From Guptibacillus hwajinpoensis (lineage in GTDB: Bacteria > Bacillota > Bacilli > Bacillales > Guptibacillaceae), in the NCBI RefSeq assembly GCF_020171785.1, contig NZ_JAIVAE010000020.1:1-49054 (forward strand): DNA of 49,054 bases, read 5' to 3'. Made by a program: the position numbers and the translations under genes. Shown piece after piece: positions 15,185 to 23,385 of this stretch. The notes below the pieces were generated by a model, which had not been told where the DNA came from, ran no database searches, and saw only the letters and a list, made by a program, of their open reading frames with translations. Numbering within the stretch: the first letter of the stretch is position 1; each line of letters opens with the position of its first letter.

Positions 15185-16612
15185 ATGAATCCGGAACAAA
15201 TTGGATTCGCGTTGTTGTATATCGGTGTTTTTCTTTTAATAGGGAAGATCATTCGTTTGAAAGTAAAAGTCTTACAGAACTTATTCCTACCTTCCTCCAT
15301 TATCGGTGGATTTGTCGCATTGCTTCTCGGTCCACAGGTGCTCGGGAAGATCATGTTAAATTTCGTTTCGGAAGATCATTTTCTTGCGAGTGGAATTATG
15401 ACGAATACAATTATAGAAGTATGGTCTGCGTTGCCAGGGTTAATGATTAATGTTGTCTTTGCCTCATTATTTCTTGGCGCAACGATGCCAAAGCTACGTG
15501 ATATCTGGACGTTCGGTGGACCTCAGTTAGCATTCGGCTGGGCAATTGGCTGGGGCCAATACGTAATCGGGCTACTCGTAGCCATTTTTATTCTTACACC
15601 GTTTTTCGATATTCCAGCGATGGCGGGGGCATTAATTGAAGTGGCGTTTGAAGGTGGACACGGTACCGCAGCAGGTATGGCAAGTACGTTTGAAGAGCTT
15701 GGCTTTGAAGAAGCCTTTGACCTTGCGATCGGTCTTGCGACGGTAGGTGTTCTTTCTGGTGTTGTTTTCGGTATTATTCTCATTAATTGGGCAGTACGTC
15801 GAGGCAAAACGAAGGTCATCAAAGATGTGAACGGCTTTTCTGACCTTCGTAAACAGGGAATCATGGAATACCAAAATCGTGAACCCGCAGGTAAAATGAC
15901 GACTCGTCCTGAGTCGATTGAACCGCTCTCGTTTCACCTCGCTATTGTGATGATAGCGATCTTAATCGGTTGGTTGATCCTTCAAGGATTAATCGGTCTA
16001 GAAAGCATTACGATTACAAACTGGACTGGCTCAAGCTTTATGAAGTATATCCCGCTCTTTCCGATCGCAATGTTCGGGGGAATTATTCTTCAAGTGTTCT
16101 TTAGCAAAAAAGATAAATACAACCTTGTCGATCGTCGGATGATTAATCGTATACAAGGCCTTGCGCTTGATGTGTTAATCATCACTGCTATCGCGACAGT
16201 GTCGCTCGACGTGATTGGTGAATACCTTGTACCATTCCTAATTCTTGCTGTTGCAGGAATCAGCTGGAACTTATTCGGCTTCCTAATGCTTGCGCCGAAG
16301 ATCATTCCTGACTACTGGTTTGAACGAGGCATCGGTGACTTTGGTCAATCGATGGGTGTGACGGCGACCGGCTTGCTTCTTATGCGGATCGTTGATCCTG
16401 ATAATGAATCCCCTGCGTTTGAAGCGTTTGGTTACAAACAGCTTGTTTATGAACCATTCCTAGGAGGAGGATTAGTGACGGCATTATCCGTTCCGTTCAT
16501 CGTGCAGTTCGGTGCGGTAACTGGACTAATCTTCGCTGTGGTCATGGTGATACTCGGGATTGTAACGGGTATTTATTATTTCGGTAAAGGAAAGCATATT
16601 AAAAATAACTAA
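15185..16612 (+). CDS. gltS: Sodium/glutamate symporter (GltS/ESS family)
   Basis: Sodium-coupled glutamate uptake in the cytoplasmic membrane. The 475-residue protein has about 11-12 membrane segments. ESS features: LFLPSSIIGGFVALLLGPQ near the N-terminus, the reentrant-loop segment EVAFEGGHGTAAGM, and a second repeat DFGQSMGVTATGLLLMRIVDP. The hydrophilic loop near 215-245 makes it longer than E. coli GltS. ATG 15185 has AAAGAGGTGA upstream; an in-frame GTG at 15176 lies within that site. It ends with its own terminator. Confidence 0.87.
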   Translation: MNPEQIGFALLYIGVFLLIGKIIRLKVKVLQNLFLPSSIIGGFVALLLGPQVLGKIMLNFVSEDHFLASGIMTNTIIEVWSALPGLMINVVFASLFLGATMPKLRDIWTFGGPQLAFGWAIGWGQYVIGLLVAIFILTPFFDIPAMAGALIEVAFEGGHGTAAGMASTFEELGFEEAFDLAIGLATVGVLSGVVFGIILINWAVRRGKTKVIKDVNGFSDLRKQGIMEYQNREPAGKMTTRPESIEPLSFHLAIVMIAILIGWLILQGLIGLESITITNWTGSSFMKYIPLFPIAMFGGIILQVFFSKKDKYNLVDRRMINRIQGLALDVLIITAIATVSLDVIGEYLVPFLILAVAGISWNLFGFLMLAPKIIPDYWFERGIGDFGQSMGVTATGLLLMRIVDPDNESPAFEAFGYKQLVYEPFLGGGLVTALSVPFIVQFGAVTGLIFAVVMVILGIVTGIYYFGKGKHIKNN

Positions 16613-16618
16613 CTAATG

Positions 16619-16652
16619 ACGCCATTTCTGACTTCAGAAATGGCGTTTTTTT
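16619..16652 (+). terminator. Terminator of glutamate symporter gene
   Basis: Perfect 13-bp arms (16619-16631 and 16634-16646), then a T-run. Confidence 0.93.
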
Positions 16653-16765
16653 ATATAAAATGGAAGAAGTTAGTGTTTTTTTTAGAAAAGCAGAAGGGAA
16701 ATTACATGATAAAAAGAAAATGGTATAGAGTATGAGCGGATTTGGATTTCGTAGGGAGGGATTCT

Positions 16766-17248
16766 TTGGGTACACCAGAACTTAGTCGTGATGATTTGAA
16801 ACTCACGGAATTAAGCTATATAAAAATAAACGCGCTAATGTTATTGATGATTTTACCTTTATCGGTGATTGGGTATCAATTTGCTGTTTCGAATGAGGAG
16901 ATGTTTTTCGTCTATGAGTGGGCGCTTGTTGTTCTAGTCTTGATTTCTTTTATACTTGCAGGAGCTACGAGTATCATTTACAACAGTTCTAATACATGGC
17001 TTTCTTACGCTATTCTTAGTTTTGACCTCCAATTTGCTGTTTTTGGTTTATTTATGGGGCCATACACCTTTTATAAATTCTTCTTTGTTTATTATCTTTG
17101 TGCAGCGATCGCCCTAATCATTTGGATCATAACATTAAAGAAGGTGAAAGTATTTCGATATCTTATTGTTATTTTCATCATCGTCACGGTTCTTTTAACG
17201 AGCTACATGCTGCTACTTCAAAACTTGTGGGGGATGAATTGGATGTAA
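16766..17248 (+). CDS. Hypothetical membrane protein, about 5 TM segments
   Basis: Not recognised. About 160 residues: a short charged N-terminus (TPELSRDDLKLTELSYIKI), then hydrophobic segments near 22-42, 55-77, 83-105, 110-128 and 133-155. TTG 16766 is preferred because GGGAGGG lies 6-7 bases upstream; an earlier in-frame TTG at 16742 has no clear RBS. It is followed after 28 bases by the SnoaL-like gene, so they may share a transcript. Confidence 0.6.
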   Translation: MGTPELSRDDLKLTELSYIKINALMLLMILPLSVIGYQFAVSNEEMFFVYEWALVVLVLISFILAGATSIIYNSSNTWLSYAILSFDLQFAVFGLFMGPYTFYKFFFVYYLCAAIALIIWIITLKKVKVFRYLIVIFIIVTVLLTSYMLLLQNLWGMNWM

Positions 17249-17276
17249 GAAAAAGATTCAGAAAGGGTGAAAGAAA

Positions 17277-17633
17277 ATGGCGACAGCAAAGGAAAATTTT
17301 CTAAGGGCATTCAATGAAGCGTTTATGAGCGGGGATCGTGACGTTGTGCTCGCGAGTGTGACAGATGATGTCGAGTGGCACCTCATAGGTATGGAGAAGA
17401 TCGCAGGGAAGGCCGCATTTGAAAAAGCTTGGAATCGTATGCCTCCACAAGATGATGCGAAACTTATAATCGATACAATCATCACCCATGGTGTTACTGC
17501 AGCAGTTGAAGGGAAAATTCAGGTGGATGAAAAAACTTACGCCTTTTGCGATACGTATCGTTTTAATCAATTTAAAGATGGGAGGATTAAGCAAATTCAT
17601 TCTTTTGTCATCGAAGAGCGGAAGGGGAGCTGA
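17277..17633 (+). CDS. SnoaL/NTF2-like domain protein
   Basis: A 118-residue cone-shaped alpha+beta barrel protein. It opens with a helical segment (FLRAFNEAFMSGDRDVVLASV), then TDDVEWHLIGMEKIAGKAAFEKAW, characteristic of SnoaL-like and ketosteroid-isomerase-like proteins, and ends with YRFNQFKDGRIKQIHSFVIEER. These folds bind small hydrophobic ligands or act as isomerases or hydrolases; the role cannot be assigned. Five bases separate it from the next small membrane gene. Confidence 0.8.
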   Translation: MATAKENFLRAFNEAFMSGDRDVVLASVTDDVEWHLIGMEKIAGKAAFEKAWNRMPPQDDAKLIIDTIITHGVTAAVEGKIQVDEKTYAFCDTYRFNQFKDGRIKQIHSFVIEERKGS

Positions 17634-17638
17634 AGCAT

Positions 17639-17842
17639 ATGTTGAACAAAACATGGGTGAACTATTTGATCGGGGGCTTACTACTCCTATCATCCGCGAG
17701 GTCTTTGGATTTGCTCATTCATAAAGAGTACGGCTTATTAGGGTTCAATTTCATTTCCTTTATCGGATGTCTCCTAGCAGGTTGCTATTATATCTATGAA
17801 GGCTATTGTCTGTATAAGAAAAACCGCAGTGAAACGATGTAA
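17639..17842 (+). CDS. Small two-TM membrane protein
   Basis: A 67-residue protein with two hydrophobic helices (about 5-22 and 33-54) and a basic C-terminus (YKKNRSE). ATG follows AGGGGAG and lies 5 bases after the SnoaL-like gene stop, so coupled expression is likely. Not recognised as a named family. Confidence 0.55.
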   Translation: MLNKTWVNYLIGGLLLLSSARSLDLLIHKEYGLLGFNFISFIGCLLAGCYYIYEGYCLYKKNRSETM

Positions 17843-18008
17843 GTAAAAGGCGAATCTTTCCTTAGTCTAGTAAAATAGTACAAAATTCGACCTCATTTAT
17901 TAGAATCTTCTAAACTATTGTTTAAAATTCTTAAAAATCGGTTAAACTGTAATTAATCGCATAGAAAACGTAGAAGCGTTTCTATCAATATGAATGGAGG
18001 ATTGGATG

Positions 18009-18206
18009 ATGGAGAATCGAAAAGTCTACCAAAATCAGATTTCGGAAAAGAGACAGGAAATGGTCGCGCAACTACTCGAACACATCAATGCTTCCAGTAT
18101 CGAACAAAAACAAGATATCCTAAAAAAAGAAATTGACGAGGCGCTCGATTGTCGTGACCGTGAAACGTTTATGCAGTTAACTGATCGTCTTAATTCACTC
18201 ACATAA
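18009..18206 (+). CDS. IDEAL-domain protein
   Basis: A 65-residue helical protein with the IDEAL domain near its end: EIDEALDCRDRETFMQLTDRLN matches the I-D-x-A-L...D...F...L pattern that names the family. B. subtilis relatives include YozD and YpiB. The N-terminal half is a charged helix rich in Gln/Glu/Lys. ATG codons at 17994, 18006 and 18009 are in frame; GGAGG at 17996-18000 sits inside the first option, so 18006 or 18009 is the start. Function is not established. Confidence 0.75.
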   Translation: MENRKVYQNQISEKRQEMVAQLLEHINASSIEQKQDILKKEIDEALDCRDRETFMQLTDRLNSLT

Positions 18207-18277
18207 TGAAAAAGTTGGTATATATGTTAAACCGCTTGCTTATAATCTAGTAATCAAACACTCAGGAGGAGATGTTG

Positions 18278-18451
18278 ATGCTAGATTTAGCGGCGGTTTT
18301 TTATGTTGTGATGGAATGGATCAATGAAAATAAAGGGTACAAGCTCCAATCCGTCTTTCTTTTCGGCGGACTTGGTCTATCCTTTGTGACATATTTTCTC
18401 TGGTTCATAAAAAAGGGCTATAAAACGGCCAGAATCATTAAGAATAGCTGA
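18278..18451 (+). CDS. Small single- or two-helix membrane protein
   Basis: A 57-residue ORF starting MLDLAAVFYVVMEW and containing one clear membrane helix (about 25-44, SVFLFGGLGLSFVTYFLWF) followed by a basic tail (KKGYKTARIIKNS), giving an N-out or N-in anchor. AGGAGGAG precedes the ATG at 6-7 bases, strong support for translation. Not recognised. Confidence 0.65.
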   Translation: MLDLAAVFYVVMEWINENKGYKLQSVFLFGGLGLSFVTYFLWFIKKGYKTARIIKNS

Positions 18452-18487
18452 GATGAGTGCGCGTTTCGTCGTATGGGAGAGAGCGAT

Positions 18488-18559
18488 TTCCGCGATCTTT
18501 TTGTTAATTCCGCGAAATGGACGATGAATTCCGCGAAAACGTCCAGTAATTCCGCGAAA
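18488..18559. repeat. Tandem 21-bp repeat, TTCCGCGAAA units
   Basis: Four units begin TTCCGCGA at 18488, 18508, 18529 and 18550 (spacing 20, 21, 21). The last three share AATTCCGCGAAA, with diverged 9-10 bp in between. It lies between the small membrane gene and the terminator of the minus-strand lipoprotein gene. On the minus strand the period would encode heptads of FRGI-x3, but no RBS supports translation. Confidence 0.75.
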
Positions 18560-18561
18560 CG

Positions 18562-18587
18562 AAAAAAAGACACCCTGAAGGGCATCT
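18562..18587 (-). terminator. Terminator of DUF4352-like lipoprotein gene
   Basis: On the minus strand AGATGCCCT pairs with AGGGTGTCT (two G-T wobbles, 2-nt loop) and is followed by seven T. Confidence 0.85.
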
Positions 18588-19253
18588 TTAAAAAGGGACG
18601 GTGATCGATTGGCCCTTCGTGATCGTTTCTTCCTTTTCATCGAACACATCACTTGTTTGAATGGTTAGGGCATCCAGCTGCTCTAGCTCAGTCGTATTTA
18701 GAACAAAACCAAGCTGGCCGATTTTCTCTTCACCAGGTGCGTAATCTCCGTAAAGATTCTCAAGGTAAAAGTCATCATCGAATCCTTTTTTTTCACCGTC
18801 GCTCGTTTCAAGTGTCGAAACTGGAGCGAAGTTAACGGTTTGATCCGACGTGTTCTTTACATGGACGCGAATCTTTACATAGTTGAATTTTGTCTCATCG
18901 TTCGAATAGCCATGAAAAAAATCGATTAAGTCAGGGGAAGGCGCATAGGCCATTACCTTCACATCTGATACGGTTAGCTCAACATCTCCAATCGTCGTTT
19001 TTTCGTTAAAATCAGAGCTCGCTTTTAACGTAATCGAGCCGTCTGCATCCTGATAAGTTTGGCCAACTTCAGTTAGTGAGCGGTCATCAGGTGCCTGTGG
19101 ACTATCGATTAATCCTTTGTGTTTGTTTTGATCTGTATTTGTTTCTACAGCTGTCGTGTTCTCTGTTTGTGAACTAGCTTGCTGGTTCGCATTAGTAGCG
19201 CACCCCCCAAGAAAAAGAGAGGCAGTACATAGGGTGATCAGTACGTGTTTCAT
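18588..19253 (-). CDS. DUF4352-like lipoprotein
   Basis: A 221-residue membrane lipoprotein: signal peptide with lipobox LGGC (lipidated Cys18), a polar linker to about 60, then an immunoglobulin-like domain. Segments IGDVELTVSDVKVMAYAP, FNYVKIRVHVKNTSDQTVNF and EEKIGQLGFVLNTTELEQL resemble the DUF4352/Telomeric-repeat-binding-like fold found in many Bacillus lipoproteins. Monocistronic. Function unknown; likely a cell-envelope protein. Confidence 0.75.
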   Translation of the reverse strand: MKHVLITLCTASLFLGGCATNANQQASSQTENTTAVETNTDQNKHKGLIDSPQAPDDRSLTEVGQTYQDADGSITLKASSDFNEKTTIGDVELTVSDVKVMAYAPSPDLIDFFHGYSNDETKFNYVKIRVHVKNTSDQTVNFAPVSTLETSDGEKKGFDDDFYLENLYGDYAPGEEKIGQLGFVLNTTELEQLDALTIQTSDVFDEKEETITKGQSITVPF

Positions 19254-19284
19254 GTAATAGAACCTCCTCCATCAGAAAGAAAAC

Positions 19285-19310
19285 TCCCGTTGCTCTTTGA
19301 AGCAACGGGA
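19285..19310. terminator. Bidirectional hairpin after alkaline phosphatase
   Basis: Perfect 10-bp arms TCCCGTTGCT and AGCAACGGGA. T-rich flanks on both strands (CATTTTTT on plus, GTTTTC on minus). It terminates the minus-strand phosphatase gene. Confidence 0.85.
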
Positions 19311-19316
19311 CATTTT

Positions 19317-20732
19317 TTACTTGTCTTTTTTGTGATCATCGTCCTTTTTTCCGTTGTCCTTATCTTGCTTTGCGTTAAGAAGGTCCATCACCAATTGACC
19401 TGTTTCATTGTTATCATGAAGGCCGACGAACTTTTCGGATTGTGGGCCGTACGCATACACATTCACGTCAACACCGGTGTGTCCGCCAGTTGTCCAGCCA
19501 GTTCCTGAGCGGATGTCAAAGATCTTTTCAATTGCATTATCAATTTCCACCACGTCGCCTGTTTCAGTCGCTTTTTCGACAGACGCGATTTCCTCCGATG
19601 TTAATTCAAGGTCGACGTTTTCAGTCAGTGTTTTTTCCACATCTGCACCTTCAGCAATTTGGGCTGCCATGTAATCTGGTGTCTTTTTGGCTGCTTTAAG
19701 TGGAGCTGGATCCCACTTGTATTCTCCGTCGCGTCCCATCGCAAAGCCACCGGTAGAGTGGTCAGCTGTTGTGACGACGAGTGTATGCTTGTCTTTTTTC
19801 GCAAATTCAATTGCCGCTTCGTAAGCTTTCTCGAAATCTTCCATCTCACTCATTGCAGCAACAACGTCGTTATCATGACCAGCCCAGTCAATTTGGCTAC
19901 CTTCGACCATAAGGAAGAAGCCGTCTTTGTCATCACTTAGGCGTTCAAGAGCAGCGTCAGTCATTTCTTCAAGAGAAGGAGCATCTTCCGTGCGATCAAT
20001 TGCTTTGTCCATTCCTTTAGGTGCAAACAGGCCAAGGATTTGTTCGTTATCGTCTTGTGCGAGTTCGTCCTTTGAAGTGACATAGCTATAGCCATCATTT
20101 TGAAATTCTTCCGTTAGGTTGCGATCCGAGCGCTCGAAGTAAGAAGTTCCTCCGCCAAGCAATACGTCCACTTTATGCTCTCCATTGATCATCTCATCAT
20201 AATAGTCGTCTGCAATGTCATTGTAGTTATTCCGCGATTCATCATGAGCACCGAATGATGCTGGCGTTGCATGATTAATTTGAGAAGTAGAAACAAGTCC
20301 AGTAGCCTTGTTCTTTTCTTTTGCTCCTTCAAGAACGGTCTTCACTTCATGTTTGTCCATATCAACGGAGATTGCGCCGTTGTAAGTTTTGATTCCAGCA
20401 GCCATCGCCGTACCCGCTGCCGCCGAGTCCGTTACACTCTCTTCTGGATCCCATGAATAGGTTTCTTGCGCGCCAACGAGATATTCATCGAAAGCTGTTT
20501 TTTCCATATAAGGCGTTGTTTTGTCATCCATAAAAGAACGGTAGGCCGTTGTATAGCCCGGTCCCATGCCGTCACCGATTAAGAAGATAACGTTCTCGAT
20601 TTCGTTTTTTGGGTTTTTACTTTTTTCGGATTTTGCTTCTGTGTCCGTACCAATCCCAGCAAATCCAGCTACAGCTAGTGATGAAATGACAGCGAATGGA
20701 ATAAGCTTCTTTTTGGCATTTTTACTAAACAT
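19317..20732 (-). CDS. Secreted alkaline phosphatase (PhoA/PhoB type)
   Basis: Hydrolyses phosphate monoesters outside the cell during phosphate starvation. The 471-residue precursor has a signal peptide (about 1-34). Metal and active-site motifs: VIFLIGDGMGPGY (Asp), VTDSAAAGTAMAAG (nucleophile Ser), HATPASFGAHDESR, MVEGSQIDWAGHDND, VVTTADHSTGGF and TTGGHTGVDV. The C-terminus is a Lys/Asp-rich tail (KQDKDNGKKDDDHKKDK). ATG 20732 is chosen because GGGGGG lies 8 bases upstream; earlier in-frame ATGs are too close. A Pho box and -10 element lie upstream, so PhoPR control is expected. Confidence 0.95.
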   Translation of the reverse strand: MFSKNAKKKLIPFAVISSLAVAGFAGIGTDTEAKSEKSKNPKNEIENVIFLIGDGMGPGYTTAYRSFMDDKTTPYMEKTAFDEYLVGAQETYSWDPEESVTDSAAAGTAMAAGIKTYNGAISVDMDKHEVKTVLEGAKEKNKATGLVSTSQINHATPASFGAHDESRNNYNDIADDYYDEMINGEHKVDVLLGGGTSYFERSDRNLTEEFQNDGYSYVTSKDELAQDDNEQILGLFAPKGMDKAIDRTEDAPSLEEMTDAALERLSDDKDGFFLMVEGSQIDWAGHDNDVVAAMSEMEDFEKAYEAAIEFAKKDKHTLVVTTADHSTGGFAMGRDGEYKWDPAPLKAAKKTPDYMAAQIAEGADVEKTLTENVDLELTSEEIASVEKATETGDVVEIDNAIEKIFDIRSGTGWTTGGHTGVDVNVYAYGPQSEKFVGLHDNNETGQLVMDLLNAKQDKDNGKKDDDHKKDK

Positions 20733-20765
20733 ATTCATTTCCCCCCGGTTCAATTTTTCTCACAA

Positions 20766-20813
20766 ATCATAGTTTACTTGTTTAACGTGAAGGTGATGTT
20801 AATCGATTGTAAG
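20766..20813 (-). promoter_or_regulatory. Pho box and -10 element of alkaline phosphatase
   Basis: On the minus strand three TT(A/C/T)A(C/T)A-like hexamers lie in the same phase with 5-bp gaps: CTTACA (20808-20813), TTAACA (20797-20802) and TTCACG (20786-20791). TATGAT follows at 20766-20771. This 11-bp periodic arrangement is the PhoP~P site of B. subtilis pho promoters. Confidence 0.75.
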
Positions 20814-20857
20814 GATTATTTTAAGATAATAAGGTCGATCGTCACGGTCGGAAAAAC

Positions 20858-21067
20858 GTGGAATCGCTCGAAAAAGTCGCGGTTCTTATCATGCGCTCAT
20901 TACGTGTTTCTGTCTATGATCGTAATGATAGCGAAACCATTTTACAAGAGCTTTTGGAAGAATTAGGTCATAAGAGTGAGGGGGCTAGGAGTGTTTATTC
21001 ACAGGAAAAGCATTTTAATGTCTATTCTCATACGACCTTTTTCATAGAAGAAAAAAGAGAGGAGTAA
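20858..21067 (+). CDS. Possible small protein (69 residues)
   Basis: Open frame starting at GTG, running VAVLIMRSLRVSVYDRN, then a Glu-rich helix (SETILQELLEELGHK) and a charged end. The start lacks a clear Shine-Dalgarno sequence and an ATG at 20891 is also possible. It lies between the Pho promoter and the amidase-family gene. Composition looks protein-like, but it could be chance or a degraded gene. Confidence 0.35.
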   Translation: MESLEKVAVLIMRSLRVSVYDRNDSETILQELLEELGHKSEGARSVYSQEKHFNVYSHTTFFIEEKREE

Positions 21068-21151
21068 GACAGCAGTCTTAGGAATAGGCAATGATTCTAC
21101 GAAACTGTTAAAATTATCATTATAATAAAAAAATTAAAAGGGGAGATTGAA

Positions 21152-22048
21152 ATGGACTTAGTTATGAATGATTCGGTGATCTATGATTTTAACAAAACGC
21201 ATAAGCCCGTGAAGATCGTACCATCAGGAACTAGCGTTCAAATCGTGACGTATGACTGCTTTATGAATCAGCTTCAAACGGAGGAAGATGAGATTACTGG
21301 CATTGATTGGAACCGAGTGAATCCTGCAACTGGCCCAATCTATGTGAAGGATGCACAACCTGGAGATGTGTTAAAAGTTTCGATTGAAAAGCTTGAAATT
21401 GGAGATCAGGGCGTTATGGTTGTTGGACCAGATCTTGGGGTGATGGGACATCGTATAAAAGAAATGGAGTCAAAGATAATTCCGATTCGAGATGGGGCTG
21501 TTTGTTTTAATAACCTTAGCATTCCGCTAAATCCAATGATTGGCGTAATTGGTGTCGCACCAGAAGGCGCTGGCGTTTCGTGTGGCACACCTGGTGCGCA
21601 CGGCGGAAATATGGATAATAAAATGGTTACGGAAGGAGCAGTGCTCTATTTTCCAGTGTTTGCGGAAGGTGCATTGTTCGGATTAGGCGATTTTCATGCA
21701 GCAATGGGAGACGGTGAAGTGAGCGTTTCAGGTATTGAAGTCCCTGGTAAAGCAACAGTGAAGCTTGAAGTGATCAAGGGGGAGTCTCTCGTTCAACCGA
21801 TGCTTGAAAACGCTGAAGTTGTTACCCAGATTGCTTCAGCTGCCACGCTTGATGAAGCGGTAACACTTGCAACCGAGCTGATGGTCGATCGTGTTGTGGA
21901 GAAAACTGGAATGTCTGTGAGTGAAGCAACCATGCTGATGAGTGCGATTGGACAGGTTGAAGTGTGTCAGGTCGTGGATCCACTATTAACGGCGAGATTC
22001 GTTGTACCGAAATGGTTAGAGCAGCAGCTAGGCGTAAGCCTTATCTGA
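21152..22048 (+). CDS. Acetamidase/formamidase family protein
   Basis: FmdA/AmdA-family amidohydrolase of 298 residues, predicted to release ammonia from short amides such as formamide or acetamide. Family segments: NPATGPIYVKDAQPGDVLKV, GVIGVAPEGAGVSCGTPGAHGGNMDNK, GALFGLGDFHAAMGDGEVSVSGIEV and a C-terminal helical region ending VVPKWLEQQLGVSL. HAAMGDGE and GGNMDNK carry conserved acidic and His residues of the family. Start has GGGGAGA upstream. Not in an obvious operon; the true substrate is not certain. Confidence 0.88.
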   Translation: MDLVMNDSVIYDFNKTHKPVKIVPSGTSVQIVTYDCFMNQLQTEEDEITGIDWNRVNPATGPIYVKDAQPGDVLKVSIEKLEIGDQGVMVVGPDLGVMGHRIKEMESKIIPIRDGAVCFNNLSIPLNPMIGVIGVAPEGAGVSCGTPGAHGGNMDNKMVTEGAVLYFPVFAEGALFGLGDFHAAMGDGEVSVSGIEVPGKATVKLEVIKGESLVQPMLENAEVVTQIASAATLDEAVTLATELMVDRVVEKTGMSVSEATMLMSAIGQVEVCQVVDPLLTARFVVPKWLEQQLGVSLI

Positions 22049-22095
22049 TTCGACATATGCTGACAATAGTTCGGGTGATTCGGGTAGTTTCGGGT

Positions 22096-22107
22096 GGTGC
22101 CTGTCAC
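22096..22107 (-). repeat. Dispersed repeat, copy 3 (core inverted)
   Basis: GGTGCCTGTCAC, the reverse complement of the common core. Its left flank still reads CGGGT on the plus strand, as in plus-oriented copies, so the core alone appears flipped. TTCGGGTGATTCGGG lies just upstream. Confidence 0.8.
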
Positions 22108-22188
22108 TCGCATGAGATATACTTGGTGACGCGGACACGGTCGGGAAGCGCTCGGTATGCGGTGACGCGGTTTTCGCGTTTTTTTCGC

Positions 22189-22200
22189 GGTGCCTGTCAC
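22189..22200 (-). repeat. Dispersed repeat, copy 4 (core inverted)
   Basis: Second GGTGCCTGTCAC core, 93 bases after copy 3 and in the same orientation, just before the Gfo/Idh gene. The DNA between is GC-rich with repeated GGTGACGCGG-like strings. Confidence 0.8.
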
Positions 22201-22237
22201 TTGTCGAATTTGTTGAATGAATTGGAGGAAGATTAGT

Positions 22238-23221
22238 ATGATTCGTTTTGGAGTTGTTGGAACAAATAAGATTACGGATAATTTTCTTGAGGGAGCGACT
22301 GAGCTTAGCGATTTTAAGCTTACGGCGGTCTATTCTCGCACGGAAGAGAAGGCGCAGGCTTTTGCTGAGAAGCATGGGGCAGAGGCGACGTTTACAACTC
22401 TTGAGGAAATGGCGAACAGCGCGCTCATTGATGCCGTCTACATTGCGAGTCCCAACTCGCTACATGCAGAGCAGTCGATTATTTTCATGAACGCTGGGAA
22501 GCACGTTCTTTGTGAGAAGCCGATGGCGTCAACCAAAAGTGAGGTTTTACAAATGGTCGATGTTGCCTCAAAGAACGGCGTTCTACTAATGGAAGCGATG
22601 AAATCCACGGTGATGCCGAACATGCACATGGTGCGAGAGAATTTGCATAAGATCGGTCAAATTCGTCGCTTTGTTGCGAATTACGGCCAGTATTCGTCGC
22701 GTTATGATGCTTATAAAGAAGGAACAGTGCTAAATGCATTTAACCCTAAGTTTTCAAATGGATCACTGATGGATATCGGCGTATATGGCGTTTATCCTGT
22801 CGTATCCATGCTTGGCATGCCGCAGTCGATTAAGGCAGAAGGCGTCATGCTTGAGTCGGGCGTTGATGGAGAAGGCAGTATTTTACTTGGATACGAAGAC
22901 AAAGAAGCAGTGATTATGTTTTCGAAAATCACAGATTCTCATCTTCCATCTGAAATTCAAGGGGAGAACGGGAGTATTCTCATCGACAAGATCGGTTCAC
23001 CGATGGATGTGAAAATTCATTATCGAGATGGATCGGTTGAAGACCTGTCACAGTCGCAATCCCATACGATGATGTATGAAGCGAAGGAGTTTATGGAACT
23101 GATCCAGGCCGGTAAGCATCAGTCGTCGATCAACTCACATGAAAATTCTCTCCGTTCGATTGAAGTAATGGAGGAAGCAAGGAAGCAAATCGGCGTCGTT
23201 TTTCCGGCCGATCACCGATAA
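22238..23221 (+). CDS. Gfo/Idh/MocA family oxidoreductase
   Basis: NAD(P)-dependent sugar or polyol oxidoreductase, 327 residues. The N-terminal Rossmann domain starts MIRFGVVGTNKITDNFL; the cofactor and active-site EKP motif is in GKHVLCEKPMASTK. The C-terminal alpha/beta domain includes FSNGSLMDIGVYGVYPVV, with the Asp-Ile-Gly-x-Tyr pattern of the family. ATG 22238 has TTGGAGGAAG upstream; an upstream in-frame extension is unlikely. B. subtilis YulF is a likely relative. Substrate unknown; monocistronic. Confidence 0.9.
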   Translation: MIRFGVVGTNKITDNFLEGATELSDFKLTAVYSRTEEKAQAFAEKHGAEATFTTLEEMANSALIDAVYIASPNSLHAEQSIIFMNAGKHVLCEKPMASTKSEVLQMVDVASKNGVLLMEAMKSTVMPNMHMVRENLHKIGQIRRFVANYGQYSSRYDAYKEGTVLNAFNPKFSNGSLMDIGVYGVYPVVSMLGMPQSIKAEGVMLESGVDGEGSILLGYEDKEAVIMFSKITDSHLPSEIQGENGSILIDKIGSPMDVKIHYRDGSVEDLSQSQSHTMMYEAKEFMELIQAGKHQSSINSHENSLRSIEVMEEARKQIGVVFPADHR

Positions 23222-23246
23222 AGCGAAAGTTTTAAAGTTATCTCAG

Positions 23247-23286
23247 GTCGTCACGTGCATATTGTGCTAGTGACGGCTTTTTTTAT
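23247..23286 (+). terminator. Terminator of Gfo/Idh gene
   Basis: GTCGTCAC (23247-23254) pairs with GTGACGGC (23270-23277) with one wobble, then eight T. Confidence 0.88.
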
Positions 23287-23385
23287 TTCATCTAATAAAA
23301 AACGTAAGCCTTTTCATCCAGCCCGTTTGAACTAGTTTCAAAAGGGTACGATATTAATAGAATAGAAAAACATGGAGGGATGAAA

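Noticed and set aside
18377-18652. Minus-strand 91-residue frame with FRGI heptads
   Set aside because: It overlaps the 3' end of the lipoprotein gene and its terminator, has no RBS, and its pattern is explained by the 21-bp DNA repeat.
20778-20966. 62-residue plus-strand frame over the phosphatase promoter
   Set aside because: It starts inside the Pho promoter region, lacks an RBS and has no protein-like features.
21112-21128. AT-rich string AAATTATCATTATAAT as a second Fur box
   Set aside because: It overlaps a probable -10 element and the match is explained by AT content; only one half resembles a Fur site.
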